Source: Sacculina carcini (taxonomy: Eukaryota; Arthropoda; Thecostraca; Sacculinidae). From it: a stretch of 64,000 nt of DNA. A program made the position numbers and the translations under genes. Below are positions 47,810 to 59,478 of the stretch, in pieces. The stretch lies in the NCBI GenBank assembly GCA_916048095.2, contig OU696577.1, positions 8,986,940 to 9,050,939 of the forward strand. Reading direction: 5' to 3'. Below the pieces are notes generated by a model. It did no database searches. It saw nothing but the letters and a program-made list of their open reading frames with translations, and was not told where the DNA came from. The number at the start of each line of letters is the position of its first letter. Position 1 is the stretch's first letter.

Positions 47810-48130
47810 AGTTTCATCAAAATCGGTCCTGTGGTTTAGGAGGAGATAGGGTAAACAGACACAAATGACCTAAATGACCTTAAAAATTACCTCGGAGGTC
47901 AACAAAACCTAGCCTATGACCTTCTTGCATCCATTTTACCTCTAGGGACCAAGTTTCATCAAAATCGGTCCAGTGGTTTAGGAGATAGGATAAACAGACG
48001 CAAATGACCTCAATGACCTTGAAAATGACCTCGAATGTCAAAAAAACCTAGCCTATGGCCTTCTTGCATCCATTCTACCCCTAGAGACCACGTTTCATCA
48101 AAATCGGTCCAGTGGTTTAGGAGGAGATAC
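47810..48130. repeat. 140-base tandem repeats, unit 5 (about 2.5 copies)
   Basis: A partial copy near 47,806 runs directly from R1 sequence, followed by two full copies near 47,907 and 48,047. Confidence 0.8.
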
Positions 48131-48210
48131 GAAACAAACAGACATTTAGAAAATTTGCAATCAGTGCATGGCAAAAAAATACCATCGATTAGGCCCTTCG
48201 AGCCGAATTG

Positions 48211-49035
48211 GATCAATCAAATTGGATTAGTGCCTGCATTTGAGACAACCCTGTGGTCTCTAGCGTCTTCAAATGAAGAACAATGAATGAGAAGTTTCCA
48301 ACTATGAAGGCCAGATCTACTTGAAGCTGAGGATCCTGAATGATAATTTGCACTTCCTGCGCTGGTACAACTTTGTCTTAATCGAATCAATTAAACTGAC
48401 AGAGGGGAGAATTTGCGTTGGATTGTTATACAATATGGGGGACTTAAGTCCGGGCTATGGGGTGCCCACTCAAAATCAGTCTTGAGACTGATCCCTCGGC
48501 CTCCGAAGTTCTCTTTCAGCCAATCTCGGGTCTGCAGCGTCTGTATTCTGTATAGGTAAGTCCTGATATCGTTCACCAGCACTCTCCTTCAAGTCTCACG
48601 GGAAATACCGAGGGACTGACTTCGCTTACGCACAGATCGTTCGGACTCTGCTGGCGAGACTCTCTCACACTTTCGATCAGCACGGCTGTTCGCTTCTTGG
48701 GTTGTCCCGAGTGGCTTGGACGGTTCTCACTGGCATCATTGATGTTCTAGACGGTCCATACTTCTCGAAGTGGTCCACCCAGTTCTGAATTCTGCTTTTG
48801 GATGGAGCCTTTTCACATGCGAACTGACGCATGAAACTGTTTTGGGTTTTCTTAAACGAACCTATCTTGTAGTAAAATTTAACACAGTGTATGCTTTGTT
48901 TCAGCTCCCACTGAGGTCTTGGTGTACTCACCATGGTCGTATTCGTAACCTCCTGTAAAACAAGGGCAATCGGTGAATAAATATAGGATATATCACTTAA
49001 AGTGTACACGGGGCCCGTGTTTTTGGGTCACCCTG
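48211..49035 (-). mobile_element. Internally deleted mariner, unit 5
   Basis: Same derivative as in unit 1. Here the last three bases of the micro-exon plus the next bases read ACCATGGTGAGT, so the transposase frame begins M-V-S-T-P-R-P-Q-W-E in a Kozak context. This suggests the ancestral transposase start lay exactly at the exon/donor border. Confidence 0.75.
48932..48952 (-). CDS. Micro-exon B (21 bases), reads GYEYDH
   Basis: Between TTTTACAG and GTGAGT on the minus strand. Phase 1: junction Gly, then Gly-Tyr-Glu-Tyr-Asp-His, ending in G (shared Asp codon with exon C). Only 8 of 21 bases match micro-exon F, while the flanking intron sequences are almost identical. Confidence 0.6.
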
Positions 49036-49470
49036 TATAAGATGAAAAAAAGCTCCAGTTTTAGGTACAAAATTTGCTAGGGGTTACGATTTAGGTTTCA
49101 AGCCATAAAACACGAATTTTAGGTGAAAACTGTTGTGTTTTCTCGTTGGATAAAACACTGTATAATTAAGTAGACGTGCAGCATTGTCTGGCCACAAACC
49201 AGATCCAAGGCTGCATACCCCCAATTCGGCCTTGATATCCTAAACCAACTACACATTATGGACAGATCACATAAGAGGGTAAAGAAGAAGCAGTATGATG
49301 AAATAATTTAGGACCAGAAGATACACATAGCAATAAGTTATAATGTTTTTATTGTCTTGTACCTCACACACAAACTCAACCCGACACAAACTCAACCCCT
49401 AGTTAGTGACCATTTCTTGACGTAACCTAACCTAAATGTCTAGCATATAAACCCGCCCGTTGTGGATCGT

Positions 49471-50435
49471 GTCGATCAAAATTGACGATCAAAATGTCTA
49501 TCAAAATTATCTCATAATCTGCTCTCTAAGTTATTTTGCGACATCACATCCTGGGCATCTTCCCGCCAACTCATCATCAACCATTCTAAAACTGAATACA
49601 TGGTCTTCCATTCTCCAAGAATCTCTCCCCCGTCTCTCTCTGTCTCCCTATCTGCTTGTGTTCGTAATCTTGGCGTCTACTTCGATCCCTCTCTGTCATT
49701 TGCCAACAATTTCGCGCATATATCGCGATCCTGCAGGCTCATTCTCAGACAACTCTGTCCCATCCGTGCTTACATCGACACTAACTCGGCCATTACTCTC
49801 ATCAAATCCTCAATTTTCCCTCGTCTGGACTATTGTAACTCTTTGTTTCTTCACGCCTCATCTAAATCTATTCGCTCCCTACGAATGTTATTGAACCAAT
49901 CATGTCGCTTTGTCTTCCGTCTTCCTCCGCGCACGCCAACTTCTCCCTACCTACATAAACTTGGCTGCCTTCCTGTTCAGGCTCGGATCAACTATAAACT
50001 GTGCCGTCTTATCTTTAAAATTATCCTCTCAGCCTCCTCTCCTTCTTACCTTCGCTCTCTACTATCTGAACCTCAACACTCAGGTCGTCGTCTTCACTCT
50101 CTTCACTGTCCTCGAGCAGTTTTGGAGTCGCCTTGGTCGGCCAAATCTTTCTACTTCTTTGCTCCTCGTCTCTATAACTCCTTGCCTTCTCGTATCCGGT
50201 CGTCCCCTTCACTTCGATCCTTTCTTCTGCTCTGCATGCACATCTTCTTGTGTCTACCTCTCCCTGTTGAATGGGTTCGTGTTTTGATTTTGTATATACG
50301 CCTGTTAAACCTTGTTTATCATGCTCTTAGCTATACTGATATTTGTTTCATTTATTTCATGAACATACATACTATATTATTTTTTATCTCATCCTGTCAT
50401 CGCACCATTGTATATTTGGCGCTATATTAAATACA

Positions 50436-50466
<31 letters not shown>
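49471..50466 (+). mobile_element. LINE 3' end inserted in unit 6
   Basis: 5'-truncated LINE copy of about 1 kb. It encodes the C-terminal part of a LINE reverse transcriptase (IFPRLDYCNSLF, RPP-type RLPPRTPTSPYLHKLG, LPVQARINYKLC, FFAPRLYNSLPSRIR) and ends in GCGCTATATTAAATACATG with a (TTG)n tail. It interrupts block B only in unit 6, so it came after the array formed. The family differs from the full-length LINE at 27.5-32.2 kb and matches the tail at 22.3 kb. Confidence 0.8.
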
Positions 50467-50860
50467 CTGGATTTTGAAGACAAATCCGTTAGGTTTGTAT
50501 AAGAATGCATTCTACGCGGTGAAATTGAACGTTTTATTGTCTATAGTTGCTGTCTGCGGGACATATTTATTTAATAAAAATGATCCATCGCTTATTTTAC
50601 GTTTGAAACCACTGATCTATATCATTGAGCCCGCGCAGTTATTTTAGCCTCATATTCAAGCATACAATGATACATGAATTTCATATTCAATCTATAAAAT
50701 AGAATGAATACAAATTTAAAAGTAAAAAATTTAACCTGTAAATATGCTAACCAATAGAAATGTCTAAATGTGAATATTTTCATTTTAATTTGGACAAAAT
50801 ATCCCTCGATCCGCCTCATATATGAACCTGCCCGTCGTGCGGAATAATTCAGAACACAAG

Positions 50861-51127
50861 GTTAAGGTTAAATGCCTAAGTGGCAGCTGCTACACGGGAA
50901 GAAGCCGAAGCTTATGAACACACAGGCGTGGCCCGTGCAGCTCGCTGCCACCGCAGAACCGACCCTCTCCACGCTATGGCGCCACAAGGACGTAAGACGT
51001 ATTAGAGAGGGCCACCCCCCAGAATGCATGGCACAACTCATGACTGATATCTGGTACCATTTACTGCTGGGTTGACAGGGGCTGTGGGATTGTAGAATTC
51101 GCCCAATGAAATTCTGCTCCGCCGGGT
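50861..51127 (-). mobile_element. SINE-like interspersed repeat, copy 2
   Basis: 267 bases inserted in block B of unit 6, with target duplication ACAA. The ends are GGTTAAGGTTAA and CCGCCGGGTT on the + strand. It matches 1,205-1,398 in reverse. The strand is set only relative to that copy. Confidence 0.6.
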
Positions 51128-51478
51128 TACAAACACGTAACAAACAATGGAATTCTAGCAAGTAAACCCGCCCGTCATGCGGAACAATTCATACTATTAA
51201 ATTTGTATTCAATTCATAAGAGAAATGGAATATGAATTAAAAAAGAAAAGAGTAAACCCATAAAAAGTATATATTTCTATATTTATATATTTATTTTGAC
51301 AAAATAGTTTGCTTAAACCGTCTCATATTTAAACCTGCCCGTCGTGCTGAATAATTCAGAACTCAGACACGAAACAATGAAAAATGACCAAACTTTTTCA
51401 TTATAATGTTTCCAAAGTATATTTATAACTTAACATCACCATCTAGCATTGAAACCCGCCCGTTGTGCCTAACAAATC

Positions 51479-51689
51479 AAAATTGATGTTCACTCACGCA
51501 CCCGGTATAATTATAAATATTATGTAAATGAATCACTTCATCGGGCACAATCAATATATTTTTAGTACGAACGTTTTCGCCTAACGGCTTCTTCAGGTAC
51601 TGAAATTCATTCAAATTAACGACCAAATTGCACAATTATATAGCAGACAATAAAAAACACATGCATCATAACAATTGAGTGACTCTAGT
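51479..51689 (-). mobile_element. Possible Penelope-type remnant with hammerhead-like core
   Basis: 211 bases that interrupt AACAAAT/ATTATATAAAT of unit 6. On the minus strand at about 51,566-51,600 it has CTGAAGA, a stem AGCC-GTTA-GGC, then GAAAA. This is the CUGANGA ... GAAA core of hammerhead ribozymes found in the terminal repeats of Penelope-like elements. Helix III looks imperfect. No protein is encoded. Confidence 0.4.
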
Positions 51690-52399
51690 ATTATATAAAT
51701 AAAATAAATATTGAATTCATAAAAGAAAACAAACACAAATTTAAATAGAAAAAAGTAAACCCATAACAACTATTAACCAATAGAAAAGTCTAAATATGAA
51801 TGTTTATATTTTAGATTTTAGCTAGATTTTGTCCTGAACGCTAGCGCTCTAGCGAATACTTCATGCGCTTTGCACATAAACTCTGATGTTGATTTCGCAG
51901 TAGCGAGAGATCATAGAGGGATGAAGTAAATACTTATAGTGGGGCTAAATATTTTATAATGGCTTATTTTATAATGGCTTGTTGGCTTGATGTTTCTTAG
52001 ATGATATATCAAAATTAGGGGAAAACATTGCATGTGAAGGACATTTTTAAAAACGTATTTCAGAGAGGCTAAGCCCCCCTGCAAAATTCCTGGATCCGCC
52101 ATTGTCTCCATTGATCGCTGTGTTAAATCTATCAGTCGTCGGTGGAAATGAAATGGTCTTGAATAAACGCTTATATCTTTTGGAATGTTGGCACTACATA
52201 TTTGAAAATTATATCATCTTGTAGAAGACATCATTTCCAATCTGTGGATATAAAAAACTGTCAATTCTGTTGAGCAGATTTCCTCAAACCCGTGGCATAA
52301 AATCCCCAAAATGTGAAAAACTAGTTTGTGCACACACACACAGGCAGAATAACGTTTTGATTATTATCGGGTTTATATGCTGGTTTATATGTATATATG

Positions 52400-53050
52400 C
52401 AACAAAACCTAGCCTATGACCTTCTTGCATCCATTTTACCCCTAGGGCCCAAGTTTCATCAAAATCGGTCCAGTGGTTTAGGAGGAGATAGGGTAAACAG
52501 ACACAAATGACCTAAATGACCTTAAAAATTACCTCGGAGGTCAACAAAACCTAGCCTGTGACCTTCTTGCATCCATTTTACCTCGAGGGACCAAGTTTCA
52601 TCAAAATCGGTCCAGTGGTTTAGGAGATAGGATAAACAGACACAAATGACATCAATGACCTTGAAAATGACATCGAATGTCAAAAAAACCTAGCCTATGG
52701 CCTTCTTGCATCCATTTTAACCCTAGGGCCCAAGTTTCATCAAAATCGCTCCAGTGGTTTAGGAGGAGATAGGGTAAACAGACACAAATGACCTAAATGA
52801 CCTTAAAAATTACCTCGGAGGTCACCAAAACCTAGCCTATGACCTTCTTGCATCCATTTTACCTCTAGGGACCAAGTTTCATCAAAATCGGTCCAGTGGT
52901 TTAGGAGATAGGATAAACAGACGCAAATGACCTCAATGACCTTGAAAATGACCTCGAATGTCAAAAAAAACCTAGCCTATGGCCTTCTTGCATCCATTCT
53001 ACCCCTAGAGACCAAGTTTCATCAAAATCGGTCCAGTGGTTTAGGAGGAG
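52400..53050. repeat. 140-base tandem repeats, unit 6 (5 copies)
   Basis: Five copies near 52,407, 52,548, 52,687, 52,829 and 52,971, again alternating between two subtypes. Confidence 0.85.
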
Positions 53051-53159
53051 ATACGAAACAAACAGACATTTAGAAAATTTGCAATCAGTGCATGGCAAAA
53101 AAATACCATCGATTAGGCCCTTCGGGCCGAATTGGATTAGGCCCTTCGAGCCGAATTGG

Positions 53160-53983
53160 ATAAATCAAATTGGATTAGTGCCTGCATTTGAGACAACCCT
53201 GTGGTCTCTAGCATCTTCAAATGAAGAACAATGAATGAGAAGTTTCCAACTATGAAGGCCAGATCTACTTGAAGCTGAGGATCCTGAATGATAATTTGCA
53301 CTTTCCGCGCTGGTACAACTTTGTCTTAATCGAATCAATTAAACTGACAGAGGGCAGAATTTGCGTTGGATTGTTATACAATATGGGGGACTTAGGTCCG
53401 GGCTATGGGGTGCCCACTCAAAATCAATCTTGAAACTGATCCCTCGGCCTCCGAAGTTCTCTTTCAGCCAATCTCGGGTCTGCAGCGTCTGTATTCTGTA
53501 TAGGTAAGTCCTGATATCGTTCACCAGCACTCTCCTTCAAGTCTCACGGGAAATACCGAGGGACTGACTTCGCTTACGCACAGATCGTTCGGACTCTGCT
53601 GGCGAGACTCTCTCACACTTTCGACCAGCTCGGCTGTTCGCTTCTTGGGTTGTCCCGAGTGGCTTGGACGGTTCTCACTGGCATCATTGATGTTCTACAC
53701 GGTCCATACTTCTCGAAGTGGTCCACCCAGTTCTGAATTCTGCTTTTGGATGGAGCCTTTTCACATGCGAACTGACGCATGAAACTGTTTTGGGTTTTCT
53801 TAAACGAACCTATCTTGTAGTAAAATTTAACACAGTGTATGCTTTGTTTTAGCTCCCACTGAGGTCTTGGTGTACTCACCGTAGTAGTCTGGGTCATAAT
53901 CTGTAAAACAAGGGCAATCGGTGAATAAATATAGGATATATCACTTAAAGTGTACACGGGGCCCGTGTTTTTGGGTCACCCTG
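53160..53983 (-). mobile_element. Internally deleted mariner, unit 6
   Basis: Same derivative as in unit 1. The DUF4817 frame is readable for about 110 residues, through NPRSEQPSWSKV. Confidence 0.75.
53880..53900 (-). CDS. Micro-exon A (21 bases), reads YDPDYY
   Basis: Between TTTTACAG and GTGAGT on the minus strand. Phase 1: the first two bases AT complete a codon from an upstream exon outside the array, then Tyr-Asp-Pro-Asp-Tyr-Tyr, ending in G (shared Gly codon with exon B). It is the most 5' micro-exon visible. Upstream exons were not found in 54-64 kb. Confidence 0.6.
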
Positions 53984-55108
53984 TATAAGATGAAAAAAGC
54001 TCCAGTTTTAGGTACAAAATTTGCTAGGGGTTACGATTTAGGTTTCAAGCCATAAAAACACGAATTTTAGGTGAAAACTGTTGTGTTTTCTCGTTGAATA
54101 AAACACCGTATAATTAAGTAGACGTGCAGCATTGTCTGGCCACAAACCAGATCCAAAGCTGCATACCCCCAATTCGGCCTTGATATCCTAAACCAACTAC
54201 ACAGTATGGACAGATTACATAAGAGGGTAAAGAAGAAGCAGAATGATGAAAAAATTTGGGACCAGAAGATACACATAGCAATAAGTTATAATGCTTTTAT
54301 TGTCTAGTACCTCACACACAAACTCAACCCGACACAAACTCAACCCCTAGTTAGTGATCATTTCTTGACGTAACCTAACCTAAATGTTTAGCATCTAAAC
54401 CCGCCCGTTGTGGATCGTGTCGATCCGTTCTGGATCTTGAAGACAAATCCGTTAGTTTTGTATAAGAATGCATTCTACACGGTGAAATTGAACGTTTTAT
54501 TGTCTATAGCTGCTGTCTGCGGGATATATTTATTTAATAAAAATGATCCATCGCTTATTTTACGTTTGAAACCACTGATCTATATCATTGAGCCCGCGCA
54601 GTTATTTTAGCCTCATATTCAAGCATACAATGATACATGAATTTCATATTCAATCAATAAAATAAAATGATTACAAATTTAAAAGTAAAAAATTTAACCA
54701 GTAAATATGCTAACCAATAGAAATGTCTAAATGTGAATATTTTCATTTTAATTTGGACAAAATATCCCTCGATCCGCCTCATATATGAACCTGCCCGTCG
54801 TGCGGAATAATTCAGAACACAAACACGTAACAAACAATGAAATTCTAGCAAGTAAACCCGCCCGTCATGCGGAACAATTCATACTATTAAATTTGTATTC
54901 AATTCATAAGAGAAATGGAATATGAATTAAAAAAGAAAAGAGTACACCCATAAAAAGTATAAATTTCTATATTTTTATATTTATTTTGACAAAATAGTTT
55001 GCTTAAACCGTCTCATATTTAAACCTGCCCGTCGTGCTAAATAATTCAGAACTCAGACACGAAACAATGAAAAATGACCAAACTTTTTCATCATAATGTT
55101 TCCAAAGT

Positions 55109-55469
55109 TGAGGTTTTAAGATGTATTAGATGACCGAATACGAATGAGGTTGAACAATGTGATGAGACAGAAAACAAACAATTAATACAATAAAAACTTC
55201 ACCTGCAAATTCTCACAATTCAACAGCTCAAAGCGCTCCACGCTCGCAACAATAACCGATCCACGCTCACGCCACACACTCCACCACCGCACTGCCCCAT
55301 TACTTCTACTCGCACCTCTAAGTCCCGCCCATTGATCACATACATATAATCAGCTAACACACTGGTAACGCCATCTAACGACAATATACACAAACAACGT
55401 GTCTCCTCATCACTCTATACATAAACACAAATAGTCATATAAACAAAGCGTCTACACGGCAAAACCACA
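55109..55469 (-). repeat. Ty3/gypsy LTR (downstream copy)
   Basis: 361 bases, from TGAGGTTTTAAGATG to GGCAAAACCACA on the + strand. AAAGT precedes it at 55,104-55,108. Confidence 0.9.
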
Positions 55470-58400
55470 CCTCCCCTTGATCTAAAGATCACTACGCCGT
55501 GTAGTCGCTCATCCCCTCAGGAGCCCGCCTTTCTCTTCCGGACCGACGAGGAAGTCGACCACTTCCCGGCTCATGGTCAACCTGTTCACCTCCGACACCT
55601 TGATCTTCGTCTTCAATTTCGCCGATCGACTCAACAACAACAGGACGTATATCAAAAATATGACGTGGAATGCCATCAACCGACACATTATTCCGCGAAT
55701 GAACACCAGTCACGGTACCCCTGTTCCATTGTGAAGTGCACCGTCCGTCCGCCGGCTTCACCCATACTTCTTCACCAATTTCCACCGAACATCTCTCTTG
55801 GTTGCTCTCTGATGTAGTCTCTATGCATGGATGCCGCCACTCATAGTTATGCACATTACGATGAGGAATAGACGTGGGCTCCACACCAGCTCTGGGTGAC
55901 ACATTGTACCAAAACACGGCCGTTGTTGGTGGTACCTGTGCTCTCTCAGCAAGCGCTTTTATGGTGCGGTGATGGCGCTCGACGATACCATTGCCGCTTG
56001 GGCGGTATGCAGCGCGATAAAATGGCATGATTTTCCACCGTCTCATCAGCTGCTGCATTTGTTGAGACCGAAACACACTGCTATTGTCCATGAGTAATTC
56101 ACATACGGGTCCTCTCTCACGAAACACTTCATCAATATTCTTGCAAACCTGTTCAGCTGTGTCATTACGAAGTTTACGCCAGACTGCGAACCTGCCAAGA
56201 CCGCAATCCACCATAGACAAATATTCACGGCCACGATAGTGTGTCACATCAATTGCCAATCTTCGCCAAGGCTCACTTAGGTTCAGATGGCCTGGTGTAT
56301 GAACCGCGGGTGCTGGGTCGATTGATTGGCATCGCTGACACCCTCGCACAACCCGCCGGACAACCTCTCGCGATACAGTGGGATCCACCTGTCGTGCCAA
56401 GAATAATGTGCGGTCAACTCACATGTGATGCATGTTGTGCATTTCTCTCACGTCGTTCACAGATATCATACACACATTCAATTTATCTTCAGGACAGCGC
56501 AACGTATTTCTCGACCGCACCGCCGGCAATCCTAGCCACTGCTTTTTAACGCGAGTTAGTATGTCCGCTTTATTTGCTGTCGTTGGAACACTGGTCACAC
56601 TAACTCTCAATCCCAGCTCCGAAATCAAGTCACTCAGTATACCTAACCGTCGTTTCACGAGGATTTCGGCTGCACCCTTGGTCTTAACTCTTCTTTCTTT
56701 AGTCAACAGTATACCGACCCATACAGCTACTGTAGCGGAATCTGTCCGAATCTCAATTTCCTCGAGCTTCCATTTCGCTGCCAGATTCACTCCTTTCAAC
56801 ACAGCTTCTAATTCTGCAACATTGATGTGATGCACATCTTCCTTCTTCCTCTACCACGATGCGTCCTCGACAATATTTCCGTCAATTTCTATCGCTGCAC
56901 CAATGGCAAGCATGCTGGCGTCACATCACACAATACCGTCATTAGTTTTTCGAACATGCCATGTTCCCCCCACTGGGTCATTCGCTGTCACCCTCTCAAC
57001 CATATCTTTTGTCAAACGCAACACGTTATCCCCTACAACATCATCCCACTGGACACAATCAGCATGACGCTTGAGGTAGCTGCAAGCGGGCCTCAGCCAT
57101 CCGGCGACGGGGTAGTGGCCGATCAACTTGCCACAAAGTGAGAACAATTGGCGTTTCGTCATATCGTCCGGTACGGCAGGTACTACGTTCCCTCTGCGGT
57201 ACATCAAATGCCCCTGCTCGCTCTTTTGCAGTTGCAACCCAAGAACAGCACTTTGCTCAATCGGCACCGGTTCTTTGGCTTTCAGCCCATACTTGGCTAG
57301 ATGGTCAACTACCGCTGCACCTGACACTATCGACTCTTGCACAACGATATCGTCTATGTACGAATCCGTTGCTTTTTCAACCATTGACGCTTGCTGTAGG
57401 ACCGTACGCACAATTCGGGTCATGGCTTTAGGCGCAGAACACAGCCCAAACCCCATTCTAGTCAGACAGTATATATTTCCATCATATTTCACTAATTGGT
57501 GTTTCCACAATTTTTATGCTACGTGAACCTGGAGGTACGCAGCCTTCAAATCCACGATCGATACTGGTCCTTCTATACGTCTCCATTCTCTTAACTTTTC
57601 CCCGCATACATCAATAAAATCATCCCCAGTGTGACTGTGCAGAAAAGAGTTAAGCTCGCGGAAGTCCAATACTGGCCTAACTTTGTTCTTGGTAGGTTGA
57701 ACGACCGCTAGCAATGGCAATACACCCACATTTTGCGTACCCGTCCAAGGCACCAAAATCTTCTCGTCAACCCACCTACGCACCTCGGCATCAAATTCTT
57801 CCCTCACAGCATCATCAAGTGTCCTCTCGTAACAACCAATTTTCTTTGTTAGTACCGGATTCTGCAACTTCGTTAACCATTCGATTTCCCACCTTTCACC
57901 ATCAAACGACGCGCGAAAATCTGGATCCTCGATGCTCAGATTTCGCGGACCATCAATTCTACTGTTTTTCTCACGCACATTTGGTACTGGCACGCTGTCA
58001 CACTTCATCTCCATTGCACAACATGACTGTTGTCCGAATCGAACAGATTTCTCACTCACAGTCACTCCACCCAAATGATTGATCAAATCCATTCCAACCA
58101 CAATATCAATTTTGCTAACAAGCTCATCAACCACTATGGCCTTCACTTTCACATATTCATTCTGTACTCCCACTGTTATCCACGCTTCACCTCTACACTG
58201 CACTTGTCTACCATCAAACGCGAGCATCACACATTCACCGTCAATATATTTTACAAAGCTCGTTTTTACGACCACAGCTGAACAACCAGTATCAATCAAT
58301 GCCTTCGCCTTCATCTCATCTATCGTTACGTCAATAATTGGCAGGCCTGACGATTGCGCCATTATTGGCTCATTGGAGTGACTGCTGGCGCACAAGCCAC

Positions 58401-59117
58401 CCCAATCAAGTTTTCCGACTTGCATTCAAATGACTTGTGTCCGTCTTTTCCGCACCGATAACACACGATTGGTTTACGTTTGCTACAGTAGCGTGCCATG
58501 TGAGGCCCTCCACACACGAAGCATCGTCCGGTGAATCTTCGCGGAGCAGCATTATCTCGCAGCTGTGATTCCATGCTCCCACTGACCGCGTCACCGGCGG
58601 CCACCACATTCACGGCTCTATTAGCAGCCAACACACGGGCATGGGCAATCAGCTCGCTGGTCGTCATCTTTAAAACATTTGGTAAACGCTGAAGCGTGAC
58701 TCTGATGTCGGCAGGAAAACCATTCACAAACGCGAGTCTCGTTGCATGCTCAACACCTGCATTATCGAAACTGGCCAGTCCAGCCAACCTTCTGATCTCA
58801 TTGGCATATACATCAACAGATTCGCCACTCCATCTTTTCTCACACAACTTTCTATGCGCCGTGAACGCATCATCCGTGAATAATCCAATCAGCATTTGCT
58901 GAATCTGATCAGCATTGTCCTGGGCCTCCTTAGACAGCTCTAAATATAGCGCTAACGCATCCCCCTCAAGATACAGCGGAATGAAACTGGCTAGGTCAGA
59001 TACACCTTGCAGCTTTGCTACCAACGTTGCTTTCTTTAACCACGCCACAACATCTCCATCGCCGGCAAGCGCCCTGATCATATCGTGAGATATTTTTGCC
59101 ATTATGGCCGGTTAGCT

Positions 59118-59478
59118 TGAGGTTTTAAGATGTATTAGATGACCGAATACGAATGAGGTTGAACAATGCGATGAGACAGAAAACAAACAATTAATACAAT
59201 AAGAACTTCACCTGCAAATTCTCACAATTCAACAGCTCAAAGCGCTCCACGCTCGCAACAATAACCGCTCCACGCTCACGCCACACACTCCACCACCGCA
59301 CTGCCCCATTACTTCTCCTCGCACCTCTAAGTCCCGCCCATTGATCACATACATATAATCAGCTAACACACTCGTAACGCCATCTAACGACAATATACAC
59401 AAACAACGTGTCTCCTCATCACTCTATACATAAACACAAATAGTCATATAAACAAAGCGTCTACACGGCAAAATCACA
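59118..59478 (-). repeat. Ty3/gypsy LTR (upstream copy)
   Basis: 361 bases, from TGAGGTTTTAAGATG to GGCAAAATCACA on the + strand. AAAGT follows at 59,479-59,483 and the interrupted array unit resumes. Confidence 0.9.

Larger units (their letters stand above)
55109..59478 (-). mobile_element. Ty3/gypsy LTR retrotransposon (fossil)
   Basis: Flanked by 361-base LTRs and a 5-base target duplication AAAGT. Parts in minus-strand order: gag with two CCHC knuckles (about 59.1-58.4 kb), aspartic protease (ALIDTGCSAVVV) and reverse transcriptase (about 58.4-56.9 kb), RNase H (about 56.8-56.4 kb), and integrase with zinc-binding and DD(E)-type core (about 56.4-55.5 kb). A polypurine tract (AAGGGGAGG) abuts the downstream LTR. 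The LTRs differ at only a few positions, so the insertion is young and sits in unit 7 only. It is broken, with about four breaks. Confidence 0.85.

Noticed and set aside
49600-50430. A host gene of 276 codons
   Set aside because: The sequence is the C-terminal part of a LINE reverse transcriptase followed by the family tail and (TTG)n.
33593-53050. Regularly spaced repeats as a CRISPR array
   Set aside because: This is a eukaryotic genome; the repeats are head-to-tail without unique spacers, and no cas genes occur.
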